Assembly (NCBI GenBank): GCA_905182985.1
Contig: CAJJDN010000011.1
Location: 310,001-374,000 of the forward strand
Direction: 5' to 3'
Length of the DNA stretch: 64,000 nt
Source: Paramecium sonneborni
Taxonomy: Eukaryota > Ciliophora > Oligohymenophorea > Peniculida > Parameciidae
Every line of letters begins with the position of its first letter. Position 1 is the first letter of the stretch. The position numbers and the translations under genes are program-made. The notes below the pieces were generated by a model. It did no database searches, was not told where the DNA came from, and saw nothing but the letters and a program-made list of their open reading frames with translations. Below are positions 11,376-22,566 of the stretch, piece by piece.

Positions 11376-12570
11376 ATGAGTGCATAATAAAAGAAACTAT
11401 TTTTGTTAAAAACAAAAGTAGGTGCAATTTCTTAATAAAAATAAGTTGTTCCATAAGCAATTACATCAAGGAATAGTAAATTATAAAGAAACTCAACTCG
11501 ACTACCAACTCTGGCTTCAAATTAATTAATGTACTCTCCTGTAGTTCATACAAAATAAAAAACAGTTCTAAATATTTCAATTGTTAAGCTTGATGATTTT
11601 CATAAGAATGTAGTTAAATATCACTCAATTAAGTAAATATTTATTTGAAGTTAAATAGATGTTCAGATGGATAAGACTAAAGGAGATACAAAATAAGAAA
11701 TTAAGATTATGCTTTATGTAAAACTAAGATAGGAGATGGAAATGGCAAACATATATTTATTTTAAATGACGGTCATGGCACATCAGGTCTACCTATAGCC
11801 AGATTTGTGGGAATGGAATTAGATAAGTCATACTAAGATATAATAACGAAATTAGATGCTACAAACATGAAAGATGAAAAAATTCATGAAGAAATTATTG
11901 ATCTATATAAAAATACCGATGAACTATTGGTATAAATTTATATTAATTTTATTAGTCATAATAAAGCGACTTTAATACTTTTTAAAGTGGAACTTCAAAT
12001 ATCTCATTATTGATAGTTGGGGATCAATTATTATGTATCAATTGTGGTGACTCTAAAGCATTATTTTATTATAAAAATGATTTTTAAGAATAGATGATAC
12101 ATTTATGGAGAATGAAAAATTTATCTTATGAGCATATTCCTTAAAGAGAGACAGAATTATTGAGAATTAAATCAAATAATGGTAGAATTGAATAATAGAT
12201 GATAAGAGGAATGAAATAAGGAAATTTATAGATTTGGACAAAAAATAAATTAGATTAAGGATTACATATAACAAGATGTTTTGGTAATCAGCTTCATAAA
12301 ACAGTTGGTGTAACAGTAGAACCAGAGATAATTCATTTTAAATTTCCAAAATCAGGTTATTTAGTAATAGGAACAAGTTCATTGTGGAATTATTTAGATA
12401 ACATGGATATTGGATAGATTTTGAATAAATATAATCCTCCAAAATCATAGAGTGAAATAATAAGAATAGAAAATGAAATTCTTGCAAATGCTCATCATTT
12501 TTGGGATGGAGATCATGATGGAATATAAGATATTTCTTTAATGATAATCTTTATTGATTTATAATTATGA
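11376..12570 (+). CDS. PP2C-family phosphatase-like protein, probably inactive
   Basis: 380 residues after removing two 26-nt GTA...TAG introns (11633-11658, 11930-11955). The PP2C order is clear: HIFILNDGHGTSG (metal site loop), SGTSNISLLIVGDQLLCINCGDSKA, EHIPQRETELLRI, LHITRCFGNQLHKTVGVTVEPEI, then LVIGTSSLWNYL and DISLMIIFI. PP2C enzymes are Mg/Mn-dependent Ser/Thr phosphatases. In active members the fifth block reads (A/S)(S/T)DGLWD; here it is GTSSLWN, so a metal-binding Asp is missing, and the final DN pair reads QD. The first DGHG is intact. I therefore call it a likely pseudophosphatase. Confident of the family. Confidence 0.85.
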
Positions 12571-12728
12571 ATATATGTTGAGAGAATGTATATAATTTAC
12601 TATATCTTTTTTGAATATATAATTTAGAAGTAAAAGTAGTATAAGAATATAAAGAAATTAATATTTTCATTAGTTCTGTAATTTTAAACAAGGAGAATAA
12701 GTGTAATTTAATAATAAAAATAACTTTA

Positions 12729-13274
12729 TCAAAAAGGAAACCTAACACTTCTTCTTGATCCAGAATATAGTGATTTAGCTTTAGTACTTTTTTATTTTAA
12801 TATGCTGGATTAAGGCTAACTATTAGATTTAAATGATTTAAGAGATTTAACTTCTTCTTTTAGAGTTGATGTTTAATCTGAATGGTTGACATAAATTTAT
12901 TTAAGTGATAGTAATCCAGGATATAAACTAATATCTAAATTATTGATTCTATTATTATATTCTTATTATCTTAATTCTCTATCAGACCTTATTAAATTAT
13001 ATTTTTTTCTGGCAAACATATCCCCAAACATTTATTTCATTAATAATTCTTTTTAATATTTAACTCCTTAAGAAAATGATCGTCGACTTTTTTCAGGAGT
13101 AGTGAAACGAACTTCTTTTTTTTTGAGAATTCTTGATTCAATATCAAAGTCAAGATCTTCTTGAGTTTCAGGTCGACTTTCATTATAATGCAATTCCCAA
13201 GTAGGTTTTTTAGGTTTATATATAGGTTTGATAGATAGATTCATAGGATCATTTATTTCTTTTTTTTTATTCAT
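12729..13274 (-). CDS. Unknown 181-residue protein
   Basis: Single exon, ATG at 13274 and TGA at 12731-12729. The N-terminus is compact (NLSIKPIYKPKKPTWELHYN). The rest is basic and ends LYSGSRRSVRFPF. The segments KKKEVRFTTPEKSRRSFS and SRRSVRFPF look like phosphorylation or docking sites, which is inference. It starts 41 bp from the divergent Rab gene. No family recognised. A plus-strand open frame over the same bases was judged the shadow. Confidence 0.65.
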
Positions 13275-13315
13275 ACAGCTTTATCCCATTTATTGTAATA
13301 ATTTATAAAAGTGAT

Positions 13316-13961
13316 ATGAGCAACAGATAATTTAAAACAGTGTTTTTAGGAAGTTAAAATGTAGGAAAAAGTTGTATAGTAAGAAGAATAGTTGAGAATT
13401 AATATGATGGTAAGACAGAACCAACAATAGGTAGTTCATTTCTATCTAAAACAATTAATATAAATGGAGAAGAAATAACATTTTAATTATGGGATACTGC
13501 TGGTTAAGAGGCATTTCGAGCACTTACTAAAATATATTATAGATGTATTTATTTGAATTTGGTATTAAGTATATAAGAATCCTAAATTGCCATATTAGTA
13601 TATGATATTACACATAAGGATTCATTTCGTAATCTAGAAAAATGGTATGAAGATCTTAAGGAGAATTGTGATCGAAATTAGATGATTTTAGCACTTTGTG
13701 GAAATAAAGTTGATTTAGAGAATGATAGTGTCACATATGCAGATGCTAAAAAATTTGCAGATAAGATTAATGCTGAGTTATTTTTAGTTTCTGCTAAAAC
13801 TGGATAAGGAATTGAAGGTTTGTTATTAATAAAATATTGAGGAAATGTTTGATAAAGTTGGTACTATGGCATCCTAAATTCAATTAGAAAATCCTGAATT
13901 TAATAGAGGTGCTTCTAAAAGTTTGTATTAAGTTCAAAAAAAAAATAAAAAATGCTGCTGA
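13316..13961 (+). CDS. Rab-family small GTPase (Rab5-like)
   Basis: Small GTPase of vesicle traffic. Visible G motifs in order: GSQNVGKSC (P-loop), effector region TIGSSFLSKTI, WDTAGQEAF, ILVYDIT, GNKVDL and SAKTG. The chain ends KKCC just before TGA, the double-Cys prenylation signal of Rabs. The TIGSSFL effector region resembles Rab5 relatives. A 33-nt intron (13545-13577, GTA...AAG) restores the expected spacing YYR-x4-AILVYD. Near 13829-13841 the frame meets TGA at 13838 but the C-terminus (EEMFDKVGTMAS) lies one base ahead. No standard intron repairs this, so there is either an extra base (run of four A) or an unusual splice. Confidence 0.85.
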
Positions 13962-14045
13962 TATATTATAAAGATCTATCTTATTATAGAATATAATTAA
14001 TAATATTATTCATCTAATATAATTAATAATATATTATTCATCAAT

Positions 14046-14958
14046 TCAATCAAAACTTAAAATCTTATTTTTTTTTACAATTCTTTATCCACATTTTTTA
14101 ATTTATGATAGTACTTTTGGCTTTACCTTATTTTAAATTGGTTTTGTATTGCCTAAATATATATTCCTTAATTATTTTGGTCTATCAACTTCATATTCTA
14201 AACGAACTGATGGAGGTGTTTCGGCTCTATCTTATTTCATAACAACTTTATTGGTAAATTTACTAAATTCAACATATCCTACATCAACTCTTTTATTCTT
14301 TTATTATGTTAAATAAATTTTACTATTCTTGCATAATTTACTCCTAGTAAATCATATTATTGCAAAAATTCTCTCTATGTTTATTTACGTTCAGTATATT
14401 TATTAAAATCAGGAGAATAGTTATGAGTCTTACTTCTCTTATTCTAATTCAATTATATTGTTTGGATATGTTATAATTTTGGACATTCATCTTTTGTTTA
14501 TGAAATTGAACTTTTCTTCTCTGTTTAACCTTTTGTTGATTTTGATATTGTTCTAAAAGATGTATATTAATCAATATAGTAATCTTAACTACAAATTGAG
14601 ATTGATCTTGTTTTGAAATAACTTTTTGATCCAAAATCAAAAGCAGGAGATTTATACTATACTACATCAAATTTTGGTGAATATTTTGCTTCATAAGACT
14701 TTTCTGGCATTAAACAACATAATGTTGGTTTAGCTTTTCTAGAAACACTATTAAATGGAAACGATTCAGTTTATTGCTTTTCTTCAAATCTTTTTAGTAA
14801 GGAAAACATTTAGAGTTTGCTTAATCATTTCGATTTATATACTTTTTATCTTTCTTTATTGAAGGCAATATATGTCCATTAAGATTTATTACTTCATCAA
14901 CAGCTATTGGCTTAGTTTTTTCAAGAATTTTTCCAAAAGAAGAAAATGATAAAGTCAT
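14046..14958 (-). CDS. Unknown protein, possibly axonemal
   Basis: 287 residues after removing two introns that both end AAG: 14842-14820 (23 nt) and 14323-14298 (26 nt). The total divides by three, ending at TGA 14048-14046. The middle reads SVSRKAKPTLCCLMPEKSYEA and YKSPAFDFGSKSYFKTRS, which loosely recalls the sperm-tail PG-rich (SHIPPO) repeats of ciliary proteins, but the Pro-Gly-Pro core is absent, so this is only a suggestion. Converges with the Rab gene 84 bp away. Confidence 0.6.
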
Positions 14959-15300
14959 ATTAATTTTTATTATGATAAATATTAGAAATAAAAGACTTGA
15001 TTAATCTTAACTTAGTTATCTATATACTGTTAATAGTTCTATTACAACTTATGGAAAATATTATCAATAGTTAGAGGAATCATTTTATTAAATAAGTTAA
15101 GAATAAAAGTTTAATAATAATATACAATGCATATTTTATTAGAAAAAAAAGATTATTTGAATAAATATATTTGTAGTTATGAATTAAAAAATAAATGATG
15201 ATTTTAAAATACAATATTCTGACTAACTAAATATTAAATATTAATTAAAAACAGTAATAAAATTAATTTGATATAAGTAAAACATTAATCGTTTAATTAG
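14959..15300. other. Intergenic stretch
   Basis: About 340 nt, AT-rich, with only short broken frames. It includes upstream sequence of the minus-strand gene starting at 14958. Nothing else recognised. Confidence 0.4.
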
Positions 15301-15524
15301 CAAGCAATAAGTGGAGATCTTATTCTTAGATTTGGTTATATTAAGATATCTATATTATTTGACTTATATGTAATATACGAAAATAAATAATTTAGGTTAT
15401 TCTCAAAAATGTTTTTGCTCAATATGTTAAAGCGATTTTAGAAGTTAAAGAGACAATATATTTTTATAGAATGGATTAGGATGATAAAATATATGATTAA
15501 CTTTATATATATAATTAAATATGA
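15301..15524 (+). CDS. Possible small unknown gene, incomplete model
   Basis: An exon reading GDLILRFGYIKISILFDLY joins, across a 26-nt GTA...TAG intron at 15370-15395, to VILKNVFAQYVKAILEVKET and on to a TGA at 15522. The join reads like protein and the intron is of standard form. The 5' start is not resolved; a further intron at 15277-15300 is possible. The same frame continues open beyond the TGA, so the 3' end is also uncertain. No family recognised. Confidence 0.3.
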
Positions 15525-15898
15525 AATTGGAAGCAAAAAGAAACAATGATTTATTATGACACTATCTAATATGATGGTTATCTTAATTTAATTTTTAGAT
15601 ATAAATAATAGAATTAAAACAAAATGATGAGATTAATAAATTAATTTGGTTAAGTGCTTTAAAATTAGAGCCTGATTCAAGAAAGACTATTCTACTAATA
15701 AGATTTAGATTACTAAAAAAATGATTAGATGAATATAAAATTTATTAATTAATTGGTATTGAAATGAAATGAATAGAATTCATTTGGAGAATTTATTCTT
15801 TTATAAGAGAAAAGAATCAGAATTTTAATTAATGTCTAATATCTATCAATATTTTTATATTGAAAATAATTTCAAAACAAAATAATAATATAGGAGTG
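15525..15898. other. Unassigned stretch
   Basis: Between the doubtful gene and the HUN-domain gene. One segment on the plus strand (about 15600-15720) reads like protein (NKLIWLSALKLEPDSRKTI) but I could not join it to a start or to neighbouring exons. Confidence 0.3.
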
Positions 15899-16423
15899 AT
15901 GGATGAATGGATTGTAATAGATATAGAAACACCAGAGGGTAAATTCTTTAAATCTCCAATATATGAGGAGGAGTAAATTCATAATGTAAAACGGAATTTG
16001 ATAGATAATATTGTTCAAAGATGCGCTTAATATGGGAAATTGGATAATCCTTATTAAATTGCTAGAAAAACAGGAGCTATGCAAAAAGATATTGCTTATG
16101 AAAAGGGTTAAAATGTATATGATCAGGAAGACTCTTTTATAGATGATGAAGAAATAGGAAAGGAAGATCATGCGATGGTTATTCCAGAGACAGAATTTGA
16201 TGACTATCATATGTGCAATTGTAATTTAAAAGATTTTCAGAAATCGATTGAATACAAAAAGAGATAATAAATTTTAAAGAAGCATACAATAGAATCTAAG
16301 AATAAGAGTGCTAAGAAAAAAAATAAAAATAAAGATAAATTAGATTAAGTAATTGAAAAGCAACAATAGGAAGATTTAGTGTAGTAATAAAATTCTGCAA
16401 TTTAAGAGAAAGAAATATCTTGA
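15899..16423 (+). CDS. HPC2/ubinuclein (HUN) domain protein
   Basis: Single exon, 174 residues. Around residue 80 it has NVYDQEDSFIDDEE, matching the (G/x)YDxxDxFIDDsE signature of the HUN domain in Hpc2 and ubinuclein. Those proteins are subunits of the HIRA histone-chaperone complex, which deposits H3.3 outside S phase; the HUN motif contacts HIRA or the histone. The C-terminus is Lys- and Gln-rich and low in complexity. Other members are far longer, so this is either a minimal version or a distinct protein sharing the motif. The fimbrin gene starts 22 bp downstream on the same strand. Confidence 0.7.
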
Positions 16424-16445
16424 TTAAATTATATTATAAAATAAT

Positions 16446-18151
16446 ATGGACAATCTTAAGACAATGCAAGCAATGAAAGTAGAAAAGGGTGATGGATTTC
16501 ATCATACTTATTCTCAAGATGAAGTTTCATCATTTTGTGATCATATCAATTACTATTTAAGAGATGATAAAGATGTTGCTGACATTTTACCATTAAATCC
16601 AGAAACAAATGATATGTTTGTTAAAGTCGGAGATGGTATATTGTTATGCAAAATCATAAATCTGGCATAAAATGGTGCAATTGATACTAGAGCCATAAAT
16701 GTAAAGAAACCTCTTAACATCTTTAATGAAAATGTATTTATGAATTAAATATATCTATTAGATCAACTTAAATTTAGCTATATAATCTGCTAAATCTATT
16801 GGATGTGTAGTTGTTAACATTAGACCAGACTTAATTAAAGATAGAAGAGAGCATATTATTCTTGGTTTAGTGTGGCAAATCATTAAAGTATTATAATTCT
16901 ATAACATAATAGATTCAAACAACAAAAATGGTAAATTTAAAAGAGAATCCATTTCTTATTAGACTCAAAAAAGAGGAAGAGGAAATAGGAGATATTCTTA
17001 AATTACCACCTGATTAATTACTTTTAAGATGGTTCAATCATCATTTGAAAGAAGCTAAATCATAAAGATAAGTAAATAACTTTGATAAGGATTTACAAGA
17101 TGGAGAAGCATATACTATCTTACTTAATTAATTAGATAGAGATAGATGCAGTTTGGATGGACTTACTTAAGATCCTGAAAATAGAGCTAAAACTGTTATT
17201 TAAAATGCTGAATCTATTGGAGTTCCTAAATTTATGAGACCAGTTCATATTCTTAAAGGAAATTCTAAATTAAATTTATTGTTTTGTGCATAAATTTTTA
17301 ATGCTTGTCCAGGATTAACACCAAGTTAAGATGATTATGAAAAAACTAAACTGTTATAAGAAGATGATGATCCTGAAAGTAGTATGGATGAAAGAGTATT
17401 TAAAATGTGGATTAACAGTCTCAATATTGAAGATGGATATATTAATAATTTAATTGAAGATATGAGAGATGGAATCAATCTAAATAGATTATTAGAAAAA
17501 TTAAAGCCATAAACTATTAATTGGAAAAATGTTAAGATTCCAGCTAAATCTAGAATCATTAAAGTCCAAAATGCTAACTATTCATTAGAATAAGCTAAAT
17601 AATTTAATATCAAAATTGTTAATGTTGGTGGAGTTGATTTTGTTGATGGAAAAAAGAAACTTATATTAGGTGTAATCTGGTAATTGTTTAGATTAGATGT
17701 TCTTAAAGTATTTTTATTCTTTATAAATTAATAGACTATGGGTGATTAAAAAGATGAATAAATCTTAGAGGCAGCCAATAAGAAAGTCCCAGAAGCTGAT
17801 AGATTAGCTTCTTTTAAAGATCCTAAAGCTAAAACTAGTCATTTCTTCTTTAGAATTTTGAATTCTATTGAACCAAGAGCTATTGATTGGGACTTTGTTT
17901 AAAAAGGTACTTTATTCATATTAATATTTTAGGCGAAACTCCTGAAGAAATTGAAAGTAATGCTAAATATGTCATCTCAGTTGCAAGAAGATTGGGAGCT
18001 ACTGTATTTTTAATTTGGGAATAAATAAGAGATGTATATTATTTCATCTTACTATTCTTAGGGTAAAGTAAAAATGTTAGCAGTTTTCACTGCATCATTG
18101 TTACATTTTGCAGAAGATTATAAAGTAGCTAAACTTGGAAATGCAGAATGA
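16446..18151 (+). CDS. Fimbrin/plastin, actin-bundling protein
   Basis: 523 residues after removing five introns (16734-16761, 16888-16912, 17708-17734, 17907-17932, 18034-18061; 25-28 nt, all TAG). The match is clear from ADILPLNPETNDMFVKVGDG and LLCKIINLAQ, then four calponin-homology domains in two tandem pairs (for example LILGVIWQLFRLD and SHFFFRILNSIEPRAIDW). Fimbrin crosslinks actin filaments through its two actin-binding pairs. The N-terminal EF-hands of animal plastins are absent, so length is slightly below the family's usual 600 residues. The third intron is 27 nt with no in-frame stop, so its removal is inferred from alignment spacing. Confidence 0.92.
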
Positions 18152-18322
18152 AGAATAAAAAATATTAAAAAAATCCAATATATTCATTTTACATCTCACT
18201 TTTAATTATACTTTTTAATTTTTTAACATCTATTAATTAAATATTATATTTATATATTTGAAAAATTAATTTACTTCTTTTTAATTTCCATCTAAACATA
18301 TCTTAATTTTATTAATAAAATT

Positions 18323-18829
18323 ATGTATTAAAATAACTAATCTTTAGAAACACAAACTAATCCTTAATCAAATAAAAACAAATTTAAAAAACAATACAGT
18401 TAATTATATGATGCTAATGCTATAATAAACTTGAAAACTTAGGGCAGTAGATTTGTATTATCAAAATTATATCCTTATTATTTTTTAAGGCAAAATTCAT
18501 TAATCGTTGAATATATTAGTGAACAAGATCTAAAAGCATTTTTTGAACATCTTAATAAAACCATTTCAAACACTTGGCCATCTTAAAAACTTATTACACT
18601 AGCTTACATGCTCATTCCCTTTACTTGTGGTTTCTCTTTGCTTTTTCCTTATTTTAGTTTTGAAAAAGCAGAAAAAAAAGTTTAATAAATACTTGATGAA
18701 TATAATATAAAATGGGAAAATAAAGGAATAAAATTACATTGGGATGATGATGACATTCAAATTTAATTATATAATCGAAACTTAAAAGGTGAAGATGACG
18801 ATAATAATATTGATGTTATTGTTGAATGA
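18323..18829 (+). CDS. ERF4/golgin-A7-like palmitoyltransferase partner
   Basis: Single exon, 168 residues. The core GSRFVLSKLYPYYFLR, DLKAFFEHLNKTIS, a hydrophobic stretch LITLAYMLIPFTCGFSLLF, then LDEYNIKWENKGIKLHW fits the ERF4 domain: a short beta region, an iN-containing helix, membrane-dipping segment and the qN..kGl.l end. ERF4/GCP16 stabilises the DHHC palmitoyltransferase that modifies Ras. The assignment rests on pattern and order by eye, so moderate confidence. The acidic tail (EDDDNN) is unremarkable. Confidence 0.5.
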
Positions 18830-18854
18830 AATAGTTATTAATTAAAATTATATA

Positions 18855-21174
18855 ATGGAATTCGATTTTTAAAGTAGACCATCTTCAGTAAATATTAATG
18901 GAGATTTAGGCATTTAATTTTAAAGGACGTCCTGATAGTGCAAAATCACGCTTACCTTCATAATTGTAAAACACTTATGGAGGTTCAAAGAAGTTACCTA
19001 ATGTAAGACCTCATTCTGCTATAGTTACAAAGAATTCGAAATAGTAAATAAATATAATTATTTTTAGTGGAAAGAAAAGAACTGATGAAGAAGTAATTTT
19101 AGAAGAATAAGATTATGATAATTTTGATAAACAAGGAATAGAGTAATTATAATTGTTAAAAATAAAGTATAAATGCCATATTGTTAAATCCACCTTCATT
19201 AGTTGGAGATAAAAAATTACCAAAGAATATAAAAAAAGAAAAAGAGACACTATATGAAGAATAGATTGAATTGAAACAATAAATAAATAGGATAAAAGAA
19301 GAGAATGTAAGATTGAAAACTAAAAATGGTTAACTTTAAAAAGAGAATTCAAAATTGGAGAAACTTCTTGAAAATTTGGATAGTTACATATAAACAGGTT
19401 AAGGACATCAACCATTAGGAGATCATATATTAATGAATAATCTTAAAAAGACTTTGAAAGATGTAAAATCATAGTTGACAGAAAAGGAGGTAGAATTATA
19501 GATTTTGAAGAAACACATAAAAGTAACAAAAGTATCAGAGATTGAAGCAGAATTAAAAAATTATATAGAAGAATCAATAAGATTAAGAAGTTTATTAGAT
19601 TAAGCATTAAGAAATTAAGCAGCATAGAAAATGTATAAAGGTATTAGATTTTAGGGCTGTTTAGATGGATAATTTTGAAGAGAAATTCTATGTTTAGATG
19701 AAAGTTATTAATTCACTTTAATAAGAAATGGATTAATTTAACGGAATAATAAAATTAAAAGATGAAGAATTATTTAATGCATAAGTTAAATGTGAATAAT
19801 TTGATATGTTAAAGTCAAGAGCAGAAGAGTAATCTGAATAATTAAAATAATAGTTATAAGAATATAGTGATAAATGTGAAATATTACAATAAGAGATATA
19901 AAATTTAAAGACTATAAATAATAATTTAATAATAAAAGCAACTAAAACACATAATGATGATTTACATATAAGAGAATTAGAATAAAATATTATGGAACTT
20001 AAATTAATTATTGATGAAAGGAATGAAAATATAAAATAATTAGAAAAGTAAATATAAGATATGAAACATTATGAATAAGAGAATTTTAAACAATAAGAAA
20101 AAGAAAGAAAATAGTTAGAAAATGATATGGAATATTATAAAAACTAATTTGAATTGGTAGATGAAAAATACAAAAATTTATTACTTTAAGTGGCTTAGTA
20201 AGATTTTTAGGAAGAATATTAATAATAACAAAAATCTGATAGAAAGAGTGCAAGAACATCAACAGTGAAATTGGCAACAATGGGTACAATGGCAGTAATA
20301 CCAAGTTTTGAAAAAGATTCAAAGCCTCCACTTTCTTAAATACCTATAAATTAAGCATAACATAATAATTAGGTTAATTAATTAGGTTAGATATAAGAAG
20401 AGAAACCAATATAAAAATAGAGACCATAGAGTGCTGGTATAAGAAGGAGGAGAACAGTGAAATAAGAAGATATAAAGGATTTAGGTTTAGAATTGAATAT
20501 GAGGTTTAGATTAAGGAAATTGAAATTAGAAGATGTTGTTGAAAATGATCTTTTTGATTCTTAGATAAGATAAAAAGGGAAGATTTCTATAAAAGATATT
20601 GCTTTAAAGTTAAGTGATAGACCTTTTGAATTAAAGGATGTAGAGAAGATGTACTTATTAGCTAGATATATGATTGAAGATAATACATAAGATTGGATAG
20701 AATATGATGAGGAAGCTACTTGTTAATTGTAAATAGTTAGAAGCATTTTTAAATAAATAGTAGGCAAATGTAGAATATTTACTGAAGATGAAGAGAGATA
20801 ATATAGTAATGAAATTAGTTCATAGATTATGAAATTCAAAAAATCAATCTTATCTTATCTACCTACATTTAATTAACCTTAATTAACAAGAGATTAATTA
20901 ACTAAAGCATTTAATTATATTGGAATAACTCTAAGCAATGAAGCATTTGATTATTTCTTTTTAAGATTATTTGATTTGTAAGGAGAATCAGATGTTCGTA
21001 AATTTGATTATAAATTAGTAATAGAAGAATGGGGGAAAGAAGATAAAGAAAAAGAATTAAATAGTAAGAAATAATTATTATCATTTTTTAGAGAAATAAA
21101 AATAATAAGATAGAAGAGAAACAAAGTTAAACACAAACTTTGCTTATGGATAAAAGTTTAGTATAGAAAAATGA
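18855..21174 (+). CDS. Long coiled-coil protein
   Basis: 732 residues after removing five introns (18888-18909, 19044-19067, 19143-19167, 19633-19654, 21064-21091). The third ends AAG; total coding length divides by three. A Ser/Pro-rich head is followed from about residue 100 to 440 by strong heptad repeats (RIKEENVRLKTKNGQLQKEN; QLEKQIQDMKHYEQE), then a basic linker and a globular C-terminus with LSNEAFDYFFLRLFDLQGE, which has the feel of an EF-hand-like helix pair but lacks a clear calcium loop. Likely a structural or basal-body protein; family not recognised. It ends 61 bp before the convergent proteasome gene. Confidence 0.75.
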
Positions 21175-21209
21175 TTGGACCAAAAGGTGTTTCTATAGAA
21201 ATATATCCA

Positions 21210-21231
21210 ATATTATTATTATTATTATTAA
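21210..21231. repeat. ATT trinucleotide microsatellite
   Basis: About seven ATT units between the convergent ends of the coiled-coil gene and the proteasome gene. It lies in 3' flanking sequence of both and is not translated. Confidence 0.8.
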
Positions 21232-21235
21232 ATCA

Positions 21236-22058
21236 TCACTCTTATTAAATTTAGGTATTTGCATTAAATGTTTCTAATTTTTAAATATATTCTTTTAATT
21301 CTTAAGCATTAAGATGAATAAATTTTTAATTTTTACCTAAGATTCCAACTTCTACATTTTTTTCATTCAATCTAAATATTAAATATGTATCATTACTCTT
21401 CATCTTCCATGATGGCTTTTTTAAGAGCACTTAATCCATGTAAAATTAACTATTCTAAAGTACTTTTTTCAAATAAGTGGAACCAACTTTCAAAATAAGT
21501 TCTAGCAGCTTATGATCTAGAACCAATAGCTTAACATTTATATTCATAATAATTTCCAGAAGGACATGTTTCAAATAAATGTACACCATTAGGATCAATT
21601 CCTGCAACTAATAATCCTACACCATAAGGTCTCTTTGCTCCACTCTAAGTTTTATGTTAAGATTCTATGATTTATTATATTTGATAATACTTTCTGCAAC
21701 TTTGAATACTAATCTTCCAACTGGATGATGAGATTCATATGTATATTTATATTCCAAACATTCTGTTCTCATATATTTACATAATACACCTATATATTAA
21801 ATATTTAATATTACGAGCATCAGCAGTCAATCCAGCTATAGCTATAGCCATATGATCATCTATTTTAAATTATTTTTCTTAATAACCAGCTAATTCAGAT
21901 GGTTATCTTTTCAGACTGCATAATACTACATTTTCATTTGATTTTAGTCCTAAACAAATACTTCCCTATTTCACGGCTTCCATTGCATATTCCACTTAAA
22001 ATAATTTTCCTTATGGAGACCATGTTACACAATCTGTATCATAAAGATGTTTTAGCAT
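21236..22058 (-). CDS. PSMA1: Proteasome subunit alpha type-1
   Basis: 248 residues after removing three introns (21814-21790, 21690-21665, 21396-21372; 25, 26 and 25 nt). It begins [20 protein letters not shown] and continues [13 protein letters not shown], the alpha-subunit signature, then [47 protein letters not shown] and [21 protein letters not shown]. This is the alpha-1 (alpha-6 in older naming) ring subunit of the 20S proteasome. The length and start match the family exactly. It lies 58 bp downstream of the Dpy-30 gene on the same strand. Confidence 0.95.
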
Positions 22059-22116
22059 TAATATATTTAAATAATTATTATCACATTGGGATTATACAAT
22101 TATACTACAGTTAATT

Positions 22117-22395
22117 TCATTATTCTTGTTATTCTTTCTTCTTATTACAATGTTAAGTCATTAAATAATATGAAAAAAATTCAATCGGATTTTTGGGTCT
22201 CTCTCTTGCTAAAGCCTTTAAAGCATCTTCACTTTGTATTTATAATAATCTACCATGAAGTTAATCGATAACTGCTTTCTCTAAGTATTAACGAGTTGGT
22301 AAAGCCTAATCTGGAATTGATGGAATTTAACTTAGAGCAGTTTATTCAGCCAATTATTGTTCTGCTATATCATCTAATTCATGTTCTTGTGACAT
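22117..22395 (-). CDS. Dpy-30 motif protein
   Basis: Single exon, 92 residues. The Dpy-30 motif is present near the C-terminus: LPTRQYLEKAVIDQL then LKALARERPKNPIEFFSYYLM. It forms a dimeric helical docking platform. In eukaryotes the motif occurs in DPY30 itself (SET1/MLL histone methyltransferase complexes) and in axonemal radial-spoke and kinase-anchoring proteins. Compared with DPY30 there is an extra stretch of about ten residues (LLQIQSEDA) between the two halves, so it may be a ciliary relative. The size suits either role. Confidence 0.85.
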
Positions 22396-22566
22396 ATCAC
22401 TTTTTTATTTATATAATTTATTAATAAATCAAAACTCTATTCTTATGAGTATTTACATCTTTCTGTATTAGTCTTCACTTATTATATATTATTTTTATAT
22501 TATCATTCAACCTTTTAGTTAAAAATTCTTACTCTTTTCTCATTTATTACATATTTAAATTATTAA

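Noticed and set aside
12586..13164. Plus-strand open frame of 192 codons.
   Set aside because: It lies over the minus-strand gene 12729-13274, which has better composition and a clean start beside the Rab gene; the plus frame looks like its shadow.
19143..19215. Frameshift in the coiled-coil gene near 19165.
   Set aside because: A 25-nt intron at 19143-19167 ending AAG restores the frame and makes the whole gene divide by three.
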